This document shows positions 18,782-27,924 of a DNA stretch of 64,000 nucleotides, piece by piece; the first letter of the stretch is position 1; the number at the start of each line of letters is the position of its first letter. The position numbers were made by a program, and so were the translations under genes. The notes under the pieces were generated by a model. It was not told the DNA's origin, did not search any database, and worked only from the letters and a program-made list of their open reading frames with translations. The DNA comes from Pseudomonas sp. Fl4BN1 (GTDB lineage Bacteria; Pseudomonadota; Gammaproteobacteria; Pseudomonadales; Pseudomonadaceae): NCBI RefSeq assembly GCF_009908285.1, contig NZ_JAAARM010000021.1, positions 1-64,000 of the forward strand, read 5' to 3'.

Positions 18782-20227
18782 ATGCAATGGGAAGTCGTGA
18801 TCGGGCTGGAGATTCATACCCAGCTCACCACCAAATCGAAGATTTTCTCTGGTAGCTCCACCGCCTTTGGTGCCGAGCCCAACACCCAGGCCAGCCTGAT
18901 CGACCTGGGCATGCCCGGCGTACTGCCAGTGCTGAACCAGGAAGCTGTGCGCATGGCCGTGATGTTCGGCCTGGCCATTGATGCCGAAATCGGCCAGCAC
19001 AACGTGTTCGCCCGTAAGAACTACTTCTACCCGGACCTGCCCAAGGGCTACCAGATCAGCCAGATGGAGTTGCCGATCGTCGGCAAGGGCCACCTGGACA
19101 TCCCCCTGGAAGACGGCACGGTGAAACGCGTTGGCATCACCCGCGCGCACCTGGAAGAAGACGCCGGCAAGAGCCTGCACGAAGAATTCAACGGCGTCAC
19201 CGGCATCGACCTGAACCGTGCCGGTACGCCGCTGCTGGAAATCGTTTCCGAGCCTGATATGCGCAGCGCCAAGGAAGCCGTGGCCTACGTCAAGTCGGTC
19301 CACGCGCTGGTGCGTTACCTGGGAATCTGCGACGGCAACATGGCCGAAGGCTCCCTGCGGTGCGACTGCAACGTCTCGATCCGCCCCAAGGGCCAGGTCG
19401 AGTTCGGCACCCGCTGCGAGATCAAGAACGTCAACTCGTTCCGCTTCATCGAAAAGGCCATCAACAGCGAAATCCAGCGCCAGATCGAGCTGATCGAAGA
19501 CGGTGGCAAAGTGATCCAGCAGACTCGCCTGTACGACCCGAACAAGGACGAGACCCGTCCGATGCGCAGTAAGGAAGAAGCCAACGACTACCGTTACTTC
19601 CCCGACCCGGACCTGCTGCCAGTAGTCATCGAGGACAGCTTCCTCGACCAGGTACGCAGCACCCTGCCGGAACTGCCGCCACAGAAACGCGAGCGCTTCC
19701 AGGAGCAGTTCGGCCTGTCGGTCTACGACGCCAGCGTGCTTGCCACCAGTCGTGAGCAAGCGGACTACTTCGAGCAGGTCGCCCGCATCGCCGGCGATGC
19801 CAAACTCGCGGCCAACTGGGTCATGGTCGAGCTGGGCAGCCTATTGAACAAGCAAGGCCTGGAAATCGACGAAGCCCCGGTCTCGGCGGAACAACTGGGT
19901 GGCATGCTGCTGCGGATCAAGGACAACACCATCTCCGGCAAGATCGCCAAGACCGTGTTCGAAGCCATGGCCAATGGCGAAGGCAGCGCCGACGAGATCA
20001 TCGACAAGCGCGGCCTCAAGCAAGTCACTGACAGCGGCGCGATCTCGGCGGTGCTCGACGAGATGCTCGCGGCCAACGCCGAACAGGTTGAACAATACCG
20101 CGCCGCCGATGAAGCCAAGCGCGGCAAGATGTTCGGCTTCTTTGTCGGTCAAGCGATGAAGGCCTCCAAAGGCAAGGCCAACCCGCAACAAGTCAACGAA
20201 CTGCTGAAAAGCAAGCTCGAAGGCTGA
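18782..20227 (+). CDS. gatB: Asp/Glu-tRNA amidotransferase subunit B
   Basis: The 481-residue subunit binds the tRNA and activates the acyl group with ATP. The cradle domain begins [12 protein letters not shown] and contains the signature [15 protein letters not shown] (about 148-162). The C-terminal helical and YqeY-like domains end with [14 protein letters not shown]. The ATG at 18782 has GAGGAG seven bases upstream. An overlapping longer frame inside gatA has no support. Confidence 0.97.
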   Translation: MQWEVVIGLEIHTQLTTKSKIFSGSSTAFGAEPNTQASLIDLGMPGVLPVLNQEAVRMAVMFGLAIDAEIGQHNVFARKNYFYPDLPKGYQISQMELPIVGKGHLDIPLEDGTVKRVGITRAHLEEDAGKSLHEEFNGVTGIDLNRAGTPLLEIVSEPDMRSAKEAVAYVKSVHALVRYLGICDGNMAEGSLRCDCNVSIRPKGQVEFGTRCEIKNVNSFRFIEKAINSEIQRQIELIEDGGKVIQQTRLYDPNKDETRPMRSKEEANDYRYFPDPDLLPVVIEDSFLDQVRSTLPELPPQKRERFQEQFGLSVYDASVLATSREQADYFEQVARIAGDAKLAANWVMVELGSLLNKQGLEIDEAPVSAEQLGGMLLRIKDNTISGKIAKTVFEAMANGEGSADEIIDKRGLKQVTDSGAISAVLDEMLAANAEQVEQYRAADEAKRGKMFGFFVGQAMKASKGKANPQQVNELLKSKLEG

Positions 20228-20281
20228 TCGAAAAGTGACGCGGTGGCTTGTCAGTCGAAACGGGATGCACGCACCCCGGTC

Positions 20282-20304
20282 TTCGCTGGCAAGCCAGCGC
20301 CTAC
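20282..20304. repeat. Single REP half-site
   Basis: TTCGCTGGCAAGCCAGC followed by GCCTAC matches the right-hand REP arm of the arrays at 57745-60645 with one change. The opposite arm is missing, so this is a decayed or solitary REP between gatB and the lipoprotein gene. Confidence 0.8.
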
Positions 20305-20345
20305 TCGCGACTGCTTCTCCCCCCCTTTCAATAGAGCGTTCCAGC

Positions 20346-20720
20346 ATGCGGCCTCTGCTCATTGTCGGTGCCCTGCTCGTTCTACTCACGGGTTGCGTCA
20401 GCAGCCATGTCATCGACCCTCGGGGTTATGACGAAACCGGAACGGCCTCCTATTACGGTGCCCAGCACCACGGCAAACGCACCGCCAGTGGCGAAGCCTT
20501 CGACCAGAACGGCCTCACCGCCGCCCATCGAGAACTGCCGTTCGGCACCCGGGTGCAAGTCACCAACCTGGGCAACGACAAAAGTGTCGTGGTCCGCATC
20601 AATGACCGTGGCCCGCACACCCGTGGCCGCCTGATCGACCTGTCCCGCACTGCCGCTCAACAGCTGGATATGCTGCGCAGCGGTACCGCCAAAGTACGCA
20701 TCCAAGCCCTCAGCGACTGA
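20346..20720 (+). CDS. Short RlpA-like septal-ring lipoprotein
   Basis: The 124-residue product has a lipoprotein signal with lipobox LLTGC (Cys about residue 17), then a double-psi beta-barrel typical of RlpA: GTASYYG, HHGKRTASGE, and VRINDRGPHTRGRLIDLS. Full-length RlpA has a C-terminal SPOR domain and acts as a lytic transglycosylase on peptide-free glycan. This protein ends after the barrel, so it is a SPOR-less paralog. The catalytic Asp in INDRGP is present. The ATG is at 20346; a frame opening at 20235 runs through a REP element and is not credible. Confidence 0.85.
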   Translation: MRPLLIVGALLVLLTGCVSSHVIDPRGYDETGTASYYGAQHHGKRTASGEAFDQNGLTAAHRELPFGTRVQVTNLGNDKSVVVRINDRGPHTRGRLIDLSRTAAQQLDMLRSGTAKVRIQALSD

Positions 20721-20737
20721 CCGACGGAGCCCTAGCC

Positions 20738-21835
20738 ATTACCGCCTTTGCCGAACTGCCCCTGCTCAGCCTGATCCAGCTCATCAGCGGCCTGCTGATG
20801 CTGATCGCCGGCGCCGAGTTGCTGGTGCGCGCCGCCGTGCGCCTGGCGGCGCGGCTGCATGTACGCCCGCTGATCATGGGCCTGAGCATCGTCGCCTTCG
20901 GCAGCAGCGCGCCGCAAATGGCCATCAGCCTGCAAGCGACCCTGGCCGATAACACCGACATTGCCGTGGGCAGCGTGATCGGCAGCAGCATCTTCAACAT
21001 CCTGGTGATCCTCGGCCTCTCGGCCCTGATCATTCCACTGCGAGTGTCGCGGCAACTGGTACGCCTGGACATCCCGCTGATGATCGGCGCCAGCCTGCTG
21101 GTGTTCGCCCTTGCCTATAACGAACGCCTCACTTCGGTTGATGGCCTGATCCTGCTCGCAGCCCTGGTGCTGTATCTGGTCCTGCTATTACGCCAGTCAA
21201 GGCACTCGGCGCGCCCTCGTTTACCCGATCCTGCCGACCAGCGCAGCGCAGCCCCCAGATTCAGCAGCATGCTGATGGTCCTCCTCGGCCTGGGGCTGCT
21301 GGTCTTCGCCGGGCACCTGTTGCTGGGCGCTGCCATCACCGTGGCTGATAACCTGGGGCTGTCGGAGCGGGTCATGGGGTTGACGGTGATTGCCGTCAGC
21401 GCCTCCCTGCCGCAGCTCGCCACCTCGTTGCTTGCTGCCTTGCGCGGCCAGCGGGATATCGCCGTGGGCAACGTCATTGGCAGCAACCTGTTCAACCTGC
21501 TGGGGGTGCTGGGATTCACCGCCCTGGTGGCGCCGACGCCGCTCTCGGTCTCGCCCAATGCCCTGGACTTCGACCTGCCAGTGATGCTCGGCGTGGCGGT
21601 GCTATGCCTGCCAGTGTTCTATTCCGGGTACCGCGTGACCCGGGCTGAAGGCCTACTGTTTCTCGGCCTGTACCTGGCCTATAGCCTGCACGTGGTGTCC
21701 TTCACCACCGGCATGCCCCTGGCCGGCAAACTGGAACACTTGATGCTGTTTTTCGTCCTGCCAGCGCTGGTGGCGTTTCTGCTGTTCAGTTCGCTACGGG
21801 CCTGGCGCCGCCAACACAAGAGAGAAACGCCATGA
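20738..21835 (+). CDS. Calcium/sodium antiporter, YrbG-like; start uncertain
   Basis: The product has about ten membrane helices and two repeated alpha motifs, GSSAPQMAISLQA and SASLPQLATSLLA, each followed by VGxVIGSxxFN. This is the internal duplication of Ca2+/cation antiporters (PF01699; E. coli YrbG). It exchanges Ca2+ or Na+ across the inner membrane, with no proven substrate. The first ATG (20798) would begin in the middle of helix 1. Reading upstream restores the helix (LLSLIQLISGLL) to an ATT at 20738, which has GGAG eight bases before it; a CTG start at 20756-20762 is the alternative. The 3' end overlaps the next gene by four bases (ATGA). Confidence 0.8.
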   Translation: MTAFAELPLLSLIQLISGLLMLIAGAELLVRAAVRLAARLHVRPLIMGLSIVAFGSSAPQMAISLQATLADNTDIAVGSVIGSSIFNILVILGLSALIIPLRVSRQLVRLDIPLMIGASLLVFALAYNERLTSVDGLILLAALVLYLVLLLRQSRHSARPRLPDPADQRSAAPRFSSMLMVLLGLGLLVFAGHLLLGAAITVADNLGLSERVMGLTVIAVSASLPQLATSLLAALRGQRDIAVGNVIGSNLFNLLGVLGFTALVAPTPLSVSPNALDFDLPVMLGVAVLCLPVFYSGYRVTRAEGLLFLGLYLAYSLHVVSFTTGMPLAGKLEHLMLFFVLPALVAFLLFSSLRAWRRQHKRETP

Positions 21836-22212
21836 GCGAGAACAAGAAAAACGGGGTGCAAATGCGTCGCCAGGTAATGGGCGATGCCTTTGTCGATCGC
21901 GCCCTGGGCAACGCCACCGAGTTCACCCAGCCGTTGCAGGATTTCGTCAACGAGCATGCCTGGGGCGGGGTATGGAACCGCGAAGGGCTGCCATTGAAAA
22001 CCCGCAGCCTGATTACCCTGGCGGCCTTGACGGCACTCAAATGCCCGCAGGAGCTTAAAGGCCACGTGCGTGGCGCCCTGAACAACGGTTGCACTGTGGA
22101 CGAGATTCGCGAAGCGCTGCTGCATTGCGCGGTGTACGCCGGCGTACCCGCGGCCATCGACGCCTTCCGCGCCGCGCAGGAAGTGATAGACACTTATCAA
22201 CAGGCCAACTGA
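21832..22212 (+). CDS. Carboxymuconolactone decarboxylase-family protein
   Basis: The 126-residue protein is a close relative of PcaC-type decarboxylases (CMD family). HAWGGVWNREGLPLKTRSL, the ELKGHVRGALNNG region, and EALLHCAVYAGVPAA with a single cysteine are family features. PcaC acts in protocatechuate breakdown, but no other pca gene is near, so a different substrate or a peroxidase-like role is possible. The ATG overlaps the exchanger stop (ATGA), so the two are translationally coupled. The reason for this pairing is not clear. Confidence 0.85.
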   Translation: MSENKKNGVQMRRQVMGDAFVDRALGNATEFTQPLQDFVNEHAWGGVWNREGLPLKTRSLITLAALTALKCPQELKGHVRGALNNGCTVDEIREALLHCAVYAGVPAAIDAFRAAQEVIDTYQQAN

Positions 22213-22232
22213 AGACTCGCCATCGGGGCAAT

Positions 22233-22254
22233 GATCGCCGGCTGACCGGCGATC
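22233..22254. terminator. Hairpin between convergent genes
   Basis: GATCGCCGG-CTGA-CCGGCGATC forms a perfect 9-bp stem with a 4-base loop, without a T-run. It lies between the convergent CMD and AEC genes. Confidence 0.5.
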
Positions 22255-22269
22255 CGCTTCATCGGGTGC

Positions 22270-23211
22270 TCAGATCCAACCGCCCCACTGCAACAGGAAG
22301 ATCCCGAGGTTGGTGGTCACGGCCGCCATTACGGTGGTGATGACGATGATCGCCGCCGCCAGTTCATGATTGCCATTGGCCGCCCGGGCCATGACAAAAC
22401 TCGCCGCCGCAGTCGGGCTGCCAAAGTACAGGAACAGGATCCCCAGTTCCGCCCCACGAAACCCGTATAACCAGGCCCCCAGGGTCGCCAACGCCGGCAG
22501 GCTGACCATCTTCAACAGGCTCGAACTCATGGCCATCCGACCACTGTTGCGCAAGGCCACCATGGACAAGGTGCCACCAATGCAGATCAGTGCCATGGGC
22601 AAGGTCATCTGCGCCAGGTATCGACCCGACGTCTCCAGCCAACCCGGCAACGGAATCTGCCAGTAAGCGAACGGCACCGCCGCCAGCACACTGATTATCA
22701 GCGGATTGCGCACCACACTCTTGAAGATGCTCCAGGGATCTGACTTGATCTGCGGGCTATAGACCGCCAGGACAATGGTCGACAGGGTGTTGTAGAACAG
22801 GATCACCAGGGCCGCCAGCACCGCCCCCAGGGAGATCCCGTAATCCCCATACATGCTCGCCGCCAGGGCTAGACCGATGATTGCGTTATTGCCGCGAAAT
22901 GCGCCCTGGGTATAGATACCGCGATCGGCCCGTGGACAACGCCAGATCGCCCAGCCCCAGGCCAGAGCAAAACACACCAGGGTGGCCACGCCAAAGTAGA
23001 TCAATACCGCCGGTTTCAACGCCGAATGCAGGTCCGCATGCAGAATGCCGAGAAACAGCAGCGCCGGCATGTTGACGTTGAACGCCAGCGCCGAAGCGAC
23101 ATGGATAAAGTTGTCGTTGATCCACCCCACCCGCTTGAGCAGTAGCCCAAGGAACAACATCGCAAAAACAGGCGCAGTGATCGTCAGCGTTTCGAAAAAG
23201 ATGGCCAGCAT
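22270..23211 (-). CDS. AEC-family transporter
   Basis: The 313-residue protein has ten predicted membrane helices and belongs to the auxin efflux carrier (AEC) family, which includes bacterial malonate and malate exporters. The central QGAFRGNNAIIGLAL and the C-terminal YFGSPTAAASFVMARA are the family's discontinuous-helix motifs. The ATG at 23209-23211 begins helix 1 (MLAIFFETLTITAP). A longer frame upstream encodes no membrane segment and is rejected. Substrate unknown. Confidence 0.85.
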   Translation of the reverse strand: MLAIFFETLTITAPVFAMLFLGLLLKRVGWINDNFIHVASALAFNVNMPALLFLGILHADLHSALKPAVLIYFGVATLVCFALAWGWAIWRCPRADRGIYTQGAFRGNNAIIGLALAASMYGDYGISLGAVLAALVILFYNTLSTIVLAVYSPQIKSDPWSIFKSVVRNPLIISVLAAVPFAYWQIPLPGWLETSGRYLAQMTLPMALICIGGTLSMVALRNSGRMAMSSSLLKMVSLPALATLGAWLYGFRGAELGILFLYFGSPTAAASFVMARAANGNHELAAAIIVITTVMAAVTTNLGIFLLQWGGWI

Positions 23212-23431
23212 GCGCGAATGAACCTTGAGCCTGTCGTCAGGGCGCCAATGATAATCCAATCCACAGGCCGCCGCCCGGCGTTGCCTCCATCTGGATTCGG
23301 CTCGTTCAGCCCATGCAACAGCCCCGTCCGCTCGATCTCCCAAGCGTATTGACGCCTTGGAGAACGAAGCCGAAGCACCGAGCAAAACCTGCCATTCGCA
23401 ATGCTTGATACAGGAAGGAATCATTCCTTGC
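23212..23431. other. Intergenic region upstream of the SOS locus
   Basis: No coding or RNA gene is supported here. Its last part holds a 15-bp palindrome, AAGGAATCATTCCTT (23415-23429), immediately before the -35 box of the next gene. This may be a further operator. Confidence 0.4.
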
Positions 23432-23459
23432 TTGACGGCGGAAAGTCTTCCTCTATTAT
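23432..23459 (+). promoter_or_regulatory. Sigma-70 promoter of the phospholipase-like gene
   Basis: TTGACG (23432-23437), 16 bases, then TATTAT (23454-23459). The LexA box begins nine bases after the -10 element, so it covers the expected start of transcription. Confidence 0.65.
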
Positions 23460-23467
23460 CCAGATAA

Positions 23468-23483
23468 CTGTATATTCATACAG
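23468..23483 (+). promoter_or_regulatory. LexA (SOS) box
   Basis: CTGTATATTCATACAG fits CTG-N10-CAG and lies in a perfect palindrome, TAACTGTAT-ATTC-ATACAGTTA (23465-23486). This is the LexA operator of gamma-proteobacteria, placed over the transcription start, so the downstream pair should be induced by DNA damage. Confidence 0.85.
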
Positions 23484-23524
23484 TTAAATTCAAAGCATCC
23501 CCATGACATATCAAGGAGCTAGAA

Positions 23525-25159
23525 ATGTCAGGACTCTCTGCACAGAAGCAGCAACAGCCACAACACGCCGGCAAGATCATTGCCGACCTGGATCACCTGT
23601 TCAGTGAACAGGGCATTGCCATCTCAGGCGATGGCGACACCCTGGTACTGGTCGCCGATGGCCATCACACCATCAAGTATCACCGCCCCGAAGTCCTTCC
23701 CCGCGCCGTGCAAAAAGCCACCAGGCCACAGCTACGTTTCGAGGGTGGTGAGCACACCGCAATCGGTGACAGCACCCTGCTGCGCTTTACCAAGGACGCA
23801 CCGGCTATTCCCGCCTGGCAGGTCGAACTGCACTTGCCCAATGGCCTGTCACTGACCTATGGCCAGGTGGTTACCCTGGGGGGGGATTTCTACGGCATTC
23901 CCGAGCAGCCGATTTGCGAAGGCGCGACCCCGACCGATCGAGTGCAACGTTTTACCGCCGCCTTCAATTCCCTCGCAGTGCTGCCAGCGGCCAAAGACGA
24001 AGCCCGGCAGATCCTCGCGGTAATGCAAAAAGAAATCGCCGCAGCCAACCAGGCGATCCGCGACGGCAAACAACCCCACGAAGCCTATGATGCCCTGGGC
24101 GATACGCTGTCCGAAGAGTGGAACAAGATCACTGGCGGCGGCAGCCTGGTCTCCGCGTTGTTCCCTCTGGGGCGCTACTTGAAGCTGGCGGCCAACAATG
24201 CCGACCACTTTGGTGAATGGGCCCTGGCGGCTTACATCGCCGGGCACACGGCGGCCCTGCAGCAAGCGGTGCTGGCGGGTAAAACCGCAGATGACAAGCA
24301 ACTGGAACTGGCCTATGCAATGAGCGCCTTCGCCGATCACTTCCTCACAGACCTGTTTTCCGCCGGTCATGTGCGAGTGCCACGCAAACAGTTGGCAGCG
24401 GTGGTCACCCCCAGCGACCTGGGCTCACTGATTACCCGTTTCATGCACGACGAAGACAGCAAGTTCGGCCTCAATGTCAGCAACACCCAGGGCGATCACT
24501 GGCACGCCTACGGCGACAAGCGCTACTTCGACAGCGTCGACCACCACAATCGGCAACAAGTGAAGCTTGCGGTACAGCGCTCGGCGGACGAAATCTTCGC
24601 CAGCTACTTGAGTGGCAGCCTCCCGGCTCCAGCCAGTTACTCGGCGTTAAAAGTTCTTCCGGACCTGAACGCCGCGAAAGCCGGCAACTTCTCGCCGCTG
24701 TTCGTGATGAGTGGTAACAAGGTACTGCGTCGCAGCGACGTCAATAACCTGAATGACAACAAGACCATCGATAACTGGTGGGGCTGGAGTACCTACCTGC
24801 TGCTGAAAAACTACAGCCCGAACAAACCCGCCGGCTACCTGGAAACACCCAACACAACTCCAACGATCCTGGCCGATGGCTGGCAGAGCCATACCCCCAG
24901 CGAACCCAACTGGCTGCCGGGCCACGCAGTGCGCTACGCCCTCAGCGAAACCAGCGGCTTGAACGAGTCCTACAACGGCCCCTGGTCGGCCTATGTGGAA
25001 CTGAGTGACAGCTTCCAACCGACCCTGAGCATCCCGTCCGGGACCAGCAACAGCAGCTCGACCGGGCGCAATGTGTTCCGCCAGTTCCGAGGAGGCTCAC
25101 CGGAACTGATCGGTTCCATCGACAAGAGCGCCAGCCGTTTCATCGACCGCAACGCCTGA
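23525..25159 (+). CDS. Zinc-phospholipase-C-like protein under SOS control
   Basis: The 544-residue protein has no signal peptide or membrane helix. Residues about 224-340 resemble the zinc-dependent phospholipase C / P1 nuclease fold. H272-x3-D276-x5-H282 (in HFLTDLFSAGH) has the same spacing as the zinc-binding His/Asp/His of Bacillus phospholipase C. H228, H241 and the DHWH at 324-327 are further candidate ligands. The region after about residue 380 is aromatic-rich and might be a C-terminal beta domain. The start ATG follows AAGGAG by seven bases. A LexA box lies 42 bases upstream. The substrate (lipid or nucleic acid) cannot be told from sequence, and the family call rests on the motif spacing. 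Confidence 0.6.
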   Translation: MSGLSAQKQQQPQHAGKIIADLDHLFSEQGIAISGDGDTLVLVADGHHTIKYHRPEVLPRAVQKATRPQLRFEGGEHTAIGDSTLLRFTKDAPAIPAWQVELHLPNGLSLTYGQVVTLGGDFYGIPEQPICEGATPTDRVQRFTAAFNSLAVLPAAKDEARQILAVMQKEIAAANQAIRDGKQPHEAYDALGDTLSEEWNKITGGGSLVSALFPLGRYLKLAANNADHFGEWALAAYIAGHTAALQQAVLAGKTADDKQLELAYAMSAFADHFLTDLFSAGHVRVPRKQLAAVVTPSDLGSLITRFMHDEDSKFGLNVSNTQGDHWHAYGDKRYFDSVDHHNRQQVKLAVQRSADEIFASYLSGSLPAPASYSALKVLPDLNAAKAGNFSPLFVMSGNKVLRRSDVNNLNDNKTIDNWWGWSTYLLLKNYSPNKPAGYLETPNTTPTILADGWQSHTPSEPNWLPGHAVRYALSETSGLNESYNGPWSAYVELSDSFQPTLSIPSGTSNSSSTGRNVFRQFRGGSPELIGSIDKSASRFIDRNA

Positions 25160-25172
25160 TAAGGAGATCACC

Positions 25173-25364
25173 ATGGCTATCAATCTGAAACTGCAACTGG
25201 CCTCCGGCCAATCCCTCAAGGACGCGCCACTGGAGCTGCTGCTCAACGGCGCTCCGATTGCCCGGGCCAGTGTGGATGAACACGGCAACGTGACCTTCAA
25301 CGCCCAACCGGGAAGCGGCCAGCTGGCGGTAAGAGTGGATCGAATGATCCTGCACAAGTCCTGA
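25173..25364 (+). CDS. Small protein paired with the phospholipase-like gene
   Basis: The 63-residue product begins 13 bases after the previous stop, with AAGGAG six bases before its ATG, so the two are one transcript. It alternates hydrophobic and polar residues (MAINLKLQLASG, LLLNGAPIARASV, VTFNAQPGSGQLAVRV), which suggests a small beta-sandwich. There is no signal peptide or cysteine. Function unknown. It may be a chaperone, inhibitor or adapter for the larger protein; this is inference from pairing. Confidence 0.65.
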   Translation: MAINLKLQLASGQSLKDAPLELLLNGAPIARASVDEHGNVTFNAQPGSGQLAVRVDRMILHKS

Positions 25365-25370
25365 GCCACT

Positions 25371-25398
25371 CCCGCCCTGCAGCCACTGCAGGAGCGGG
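25371..25398 (+). terminator. Terminator-like hairpin of the SOS locus
   Basis: CCCGC-CCTGCAG / CTGCAGG-A-GCGGG, a 12-bp stem with one bulge and loop CCA, directly after the small gene. There is no T-run; ATTAACC follows. Confidence 0.55.
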
Positions 25399-25537
25399 AT
25401 TAACCACGGAGGAAACGCCTCAAACCACACAGCAACCAAGATCAGCGCTTGATCCTGCGTGCCTTGGCATCAACCTGAGGCACCGCTCGCAAGACGGCTC
25501 AGGCGCCAGCGCCTGGCGGCCTGGGCGAAACCCTCAC

Positions 25538-27265
25538 TCAGGCCATCTGGGCCTGATCCACCAAGTGCCCCTGCTCGATACGGATGTGCCGCGGGTGGAA
25601 ACGCTTGAGGCTGCTGCGGTGACCAACGCTGACGATGCTCACCCCCGGCAACTGGTCGATCAGTGCCTGATACAGCGTGGCCTCATCTTCTTCGTCCATG
25701 GCCGAGGTGGCCTCATCCATGTAGAGCCAGTGCGGGGCATAAAGCAGTGCCCGGGCAAAAGCCAGTCGCTGCTGCTCGCCCGGGGACAACATGCGCTGCC
25801 AGTGATTGCTCTCATCCAGGCGCGCCACCAGATGGGGCAGGCGGCAGGTTTCCAGGACCTGTTCATAACGCTCCTGGGAATAGCTTTCACCCGGCTGTGG
25901 ATAACTCAAGGCATCACGCAGACTGCCAATGGGCAGATAAGGTTTTTGCGGCAAGAACAGATAGCGCTGGGCCGGCAGCAAAATGCTCCCATGCCCCGCC
26001 GGCCACAGCCGCCCCATGGCCCGCAGCAGGGTGCTCTTGCCACTGCCGGAGCGGCCACTGAGCATCAGCCGTTCACCGGGCCGCACAGTCATCTGCGCAC
26101 CGGCCAGCAAGTGACGACCATCTGCCAGGTCCAGAGCGAGGTCACGGACCTGCAAATGATCGCCCTGGCGCTGCACATCAATGGCCGGTGGACGCTCCTC
26201 GTTTTCGCTCATGGCCTGGCGGAAACTCAGCAGACGGTCACAGGTGGCACGCCAGGCGGCCAGGTCCGAGTAGGCGCTGATAAACCAGCTGAAGTTCTCC
26301 TGGACGTTGCCGAAGGCCGAGTTGATCTGCATCAGTTCGCCCAGTTCGATCTTGCCGGTGAAGTAACGCGGCGCAGCGACGATGAACGGAAAGATAATCG
26401 CAATCTGGCCATAACCGGCAGTGAAGAAGGTCAGGCGCTTGGACACCTTCATGATGTCCCAGAAGTTGTGCCAGACCTTGCCGAAGCGACTGCTCAGGCG
26501 CTGGTTCTCGTTCTTCTCGCCGTCATACAGGGCAATGCTCTCGGCGTTCTCCCGCACCCGCACCATGGAGAAACGCAAATCGGCTTCGAAACGTTGTTGT
26601 TGGTTGTTCAGGCCAATCAAGCGGCGCCCGATCAGGTGGGTCAGCCAGCTGCCGATTGCGGCATACACCAGCGCGCACCAGAACATATAGCCGGGAATGG
26701 TGTAGCCCAAGACCTCGATGCTGCCGGACACGCCCCAGAGAATGATCGAAAAGGACACCAGGCTGACCATGTTACGGATCAACCCCAGGCCCAGGGCCAG
26801 GGTATTGCTGGTGAAGCTGTTGAGGTCTTCGGAAATCCGCTGGTCCGGGTTGTCGGTGTAGCCGCCCTGCTCCAGCTGGTAGTAGTTCTTGTGGCCCAGC
26901 CAGCGGGCAAAGTGTTGCTCGGTGAGCCAGGCCCGCCAGCGGATGGTCAGCATCTGAGTCAGGTACAGACGGTACACCGTACCCAGGATCGCCACCGCAG
27001 CAATCCCGCAGAAATACAGGATCAAGTGCCAGAACGCAGCCTCATCCTTCTTCTGCAAGGCGTTGTAGAAATCCTTGTACCAACTGTTGATCCACACCGA
27101 GATGGCCACGCTGAACAGCGACAGGCCGATCACGGCAATCAACAGCAACCAGGCCTTGCCCTTTTCCTCACTGCGCCAGTAAGGCGTGATCATCGCCCAC
27201 ACCCGGCGAAAGAATTGCCCGCGCACAGCATCATTGACCGCGGAGTATTCAGCGTTCTGATTCAT
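25538..27265 (-). CDS. ABC transporter, SbmA/YddA (ABCD) type
   Basis: The 575-residue half-transporter has six membrane helices in about 1-330 and an ATPase domain in about 370-575. Walker A GRSGSGKST, signature LSPGEQQR and Walker B LYMDEATSAMDEE are all present. The membrane domain with NPDQRISEDLNSFT (about 137-150) is the EAA-like motif of the ABCD/YddA group, related to SbmA/BacA peptide transporters and to mammalian peroxisomal transporters. The likely substrate is a peptide or fatty acyl compound; no neighbour identifies it. It is 98 bases downstream of roxR and separated from it by a hairpin. Confidence 0.88.
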   Translation of the reverse strand: MNQNAEYSAVNDAVRGQFFRRVWAMITPYWRSEEKGKAWLLLIAVIGLSLFSVAISVWINSWYKDFYNALQKKDEAAFWHLILYFCGIAAVAILGTVYRLYLTQMLTIRWRAWLTEQHFARWLGHKNYYQLEQGGYTDNPDQRISEDLNSFTSNTLALGLGLIRNMVSLVSFSIILWGVSGSIEVLGYTIPGYMFWCALVYAAIGSWLTHLIGRRLIGLNNQQQRFEADLRFSMVRVRENAESIALYDGEKNENQRLSSRFGKVWHNFWDIMKVSKRLTFFTAGYGQIAIIFPFIVAAPRYFTGKIELGELMQINSAFGNVQENFSWFISAYSDLAAWRATCDRLLSFRQAMSENEERPPAIDVQRQGDHLQVRDLALDLADGRHLLAGAQMTVRPGERLMLSGRSGSGKSTLLRAMGRLWPAGHGSILLPAQRYLFLPQKPYLPIGSLRDALSYPQPGESYSQERYEQVLETCRLPHLVARLDESNHWQRMLSPGEQQRLAFARALLYAPHWLYMDEATSAMDEEDEATLYQALIDQLPGVSIVSVGHRSSLKRFHPRHIRIEQGHLVDQAQMA

Positions 27266-27298
27266 CGTTGAGGCTCGATAGGGAAAGGGACAAGCGCT

Positions 27299-27329
27299 GA
27301 GCCGATCATAGTAGATCGGCTCGCTTTTT
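27299..27329. terminator. Hairpin between roxR and the ABC transporter gene
   Basis: GAGCCGATC (27299-27307) / GATCGGCTC (27314-27322), loop ATAGTA. The T-run lies on the plus-strand side, so it is a clear terminator for rightward antisense transcripts and a weaker one for roxSR. Confidence 0.55.
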
Positions 27330-27363
27330 CACGACGCCCAGCGGACATTCGTTCAGTCGCAGT

Positions 27364-27924
27364 TCAGCGACGTACGGGACGCTTCTGCAGCTTGCGCTGC
27401 AAGGTACGGCGATGCATGCCCAAGGCTCGGGCAGTGGCGGAGATGTTGCCTTCGTGTTCGGTCAACACGCGCTGGATGTGCTCCCATTGCAGGCGGTCCA
27501 CCGACATCGGGTTTTCCGGTACCAGGGTGTCGAGATCGGCGTGTTCGGAAAGCAGCGCAGCCAAAACGTCATCGGCATCTGCCGGCTTGCACAGGTAATT
27601 GCAGGCACCGCGCTTGATGGCCTCCACCGCAGTGGCAATGCTCGAATAGCCGGTCAGGATCAGCACGCGCATTTCCGGATCCAGCTCCAGCAGCTTGGGC
27701 AATAGCACCAGCCCGGAGTCGCCATCCATCTTCAGGTCCAGCGCGGCGTAGTCCGGCAAGTCCTGTTGCGCGATGCTCAGGCCCTCTTCGGCGGAGCCTG
27801 CGGTACTGACGCGAAAGCCCCGGCGGCTCATGGCTCGGGCCATCACGCGGGTAAAGGTGGCGTCATCATCCACCAGCAACAGATGTGGCAGTTCCTCGCC
27901 TTCGACTTGGATCTCTTCACTCAT
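27364..27924 (-). CDS. roxR: RoxR response regulator (RegA/PrrA/ActR family)
   Basis: The 186-residue regulator has a receiver domain (phospho-acceptor D63 in ALDLKMDG, acidic pocket D19-D21) and a C-terminal Fis-type helix-turn-helix ending in the conserved GMHRRTLQRKLQKRP. This is the RegA/PrrA/ActR/RoxR architecture. In P. aeruginosa RoxR controls the cyanide-insensitive terminal oxidase genes. Its ATG overlaps the end of roxS by eight bases, so both are one unit. A longer frame of 20 codons upstream lies within roxS and is rejected. Confidence 0.92.
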   Translation of the reverse strand: MSEEIQVEGEELPHLLLVDDDATFTRVMARAMSRRGFRVSTAGSAEEGLSIAQQDLPDYAALDLKMDGDSGLVLLPKLLELDPEMRVLILTGYSSIATAVEAIKRGACNYLCKPADADDVLAALLSEHADLDTLVPENPMSVDRLQWEHIQRVLTEHEGNISATARALGMHRRTLQRKLQKRPVRR

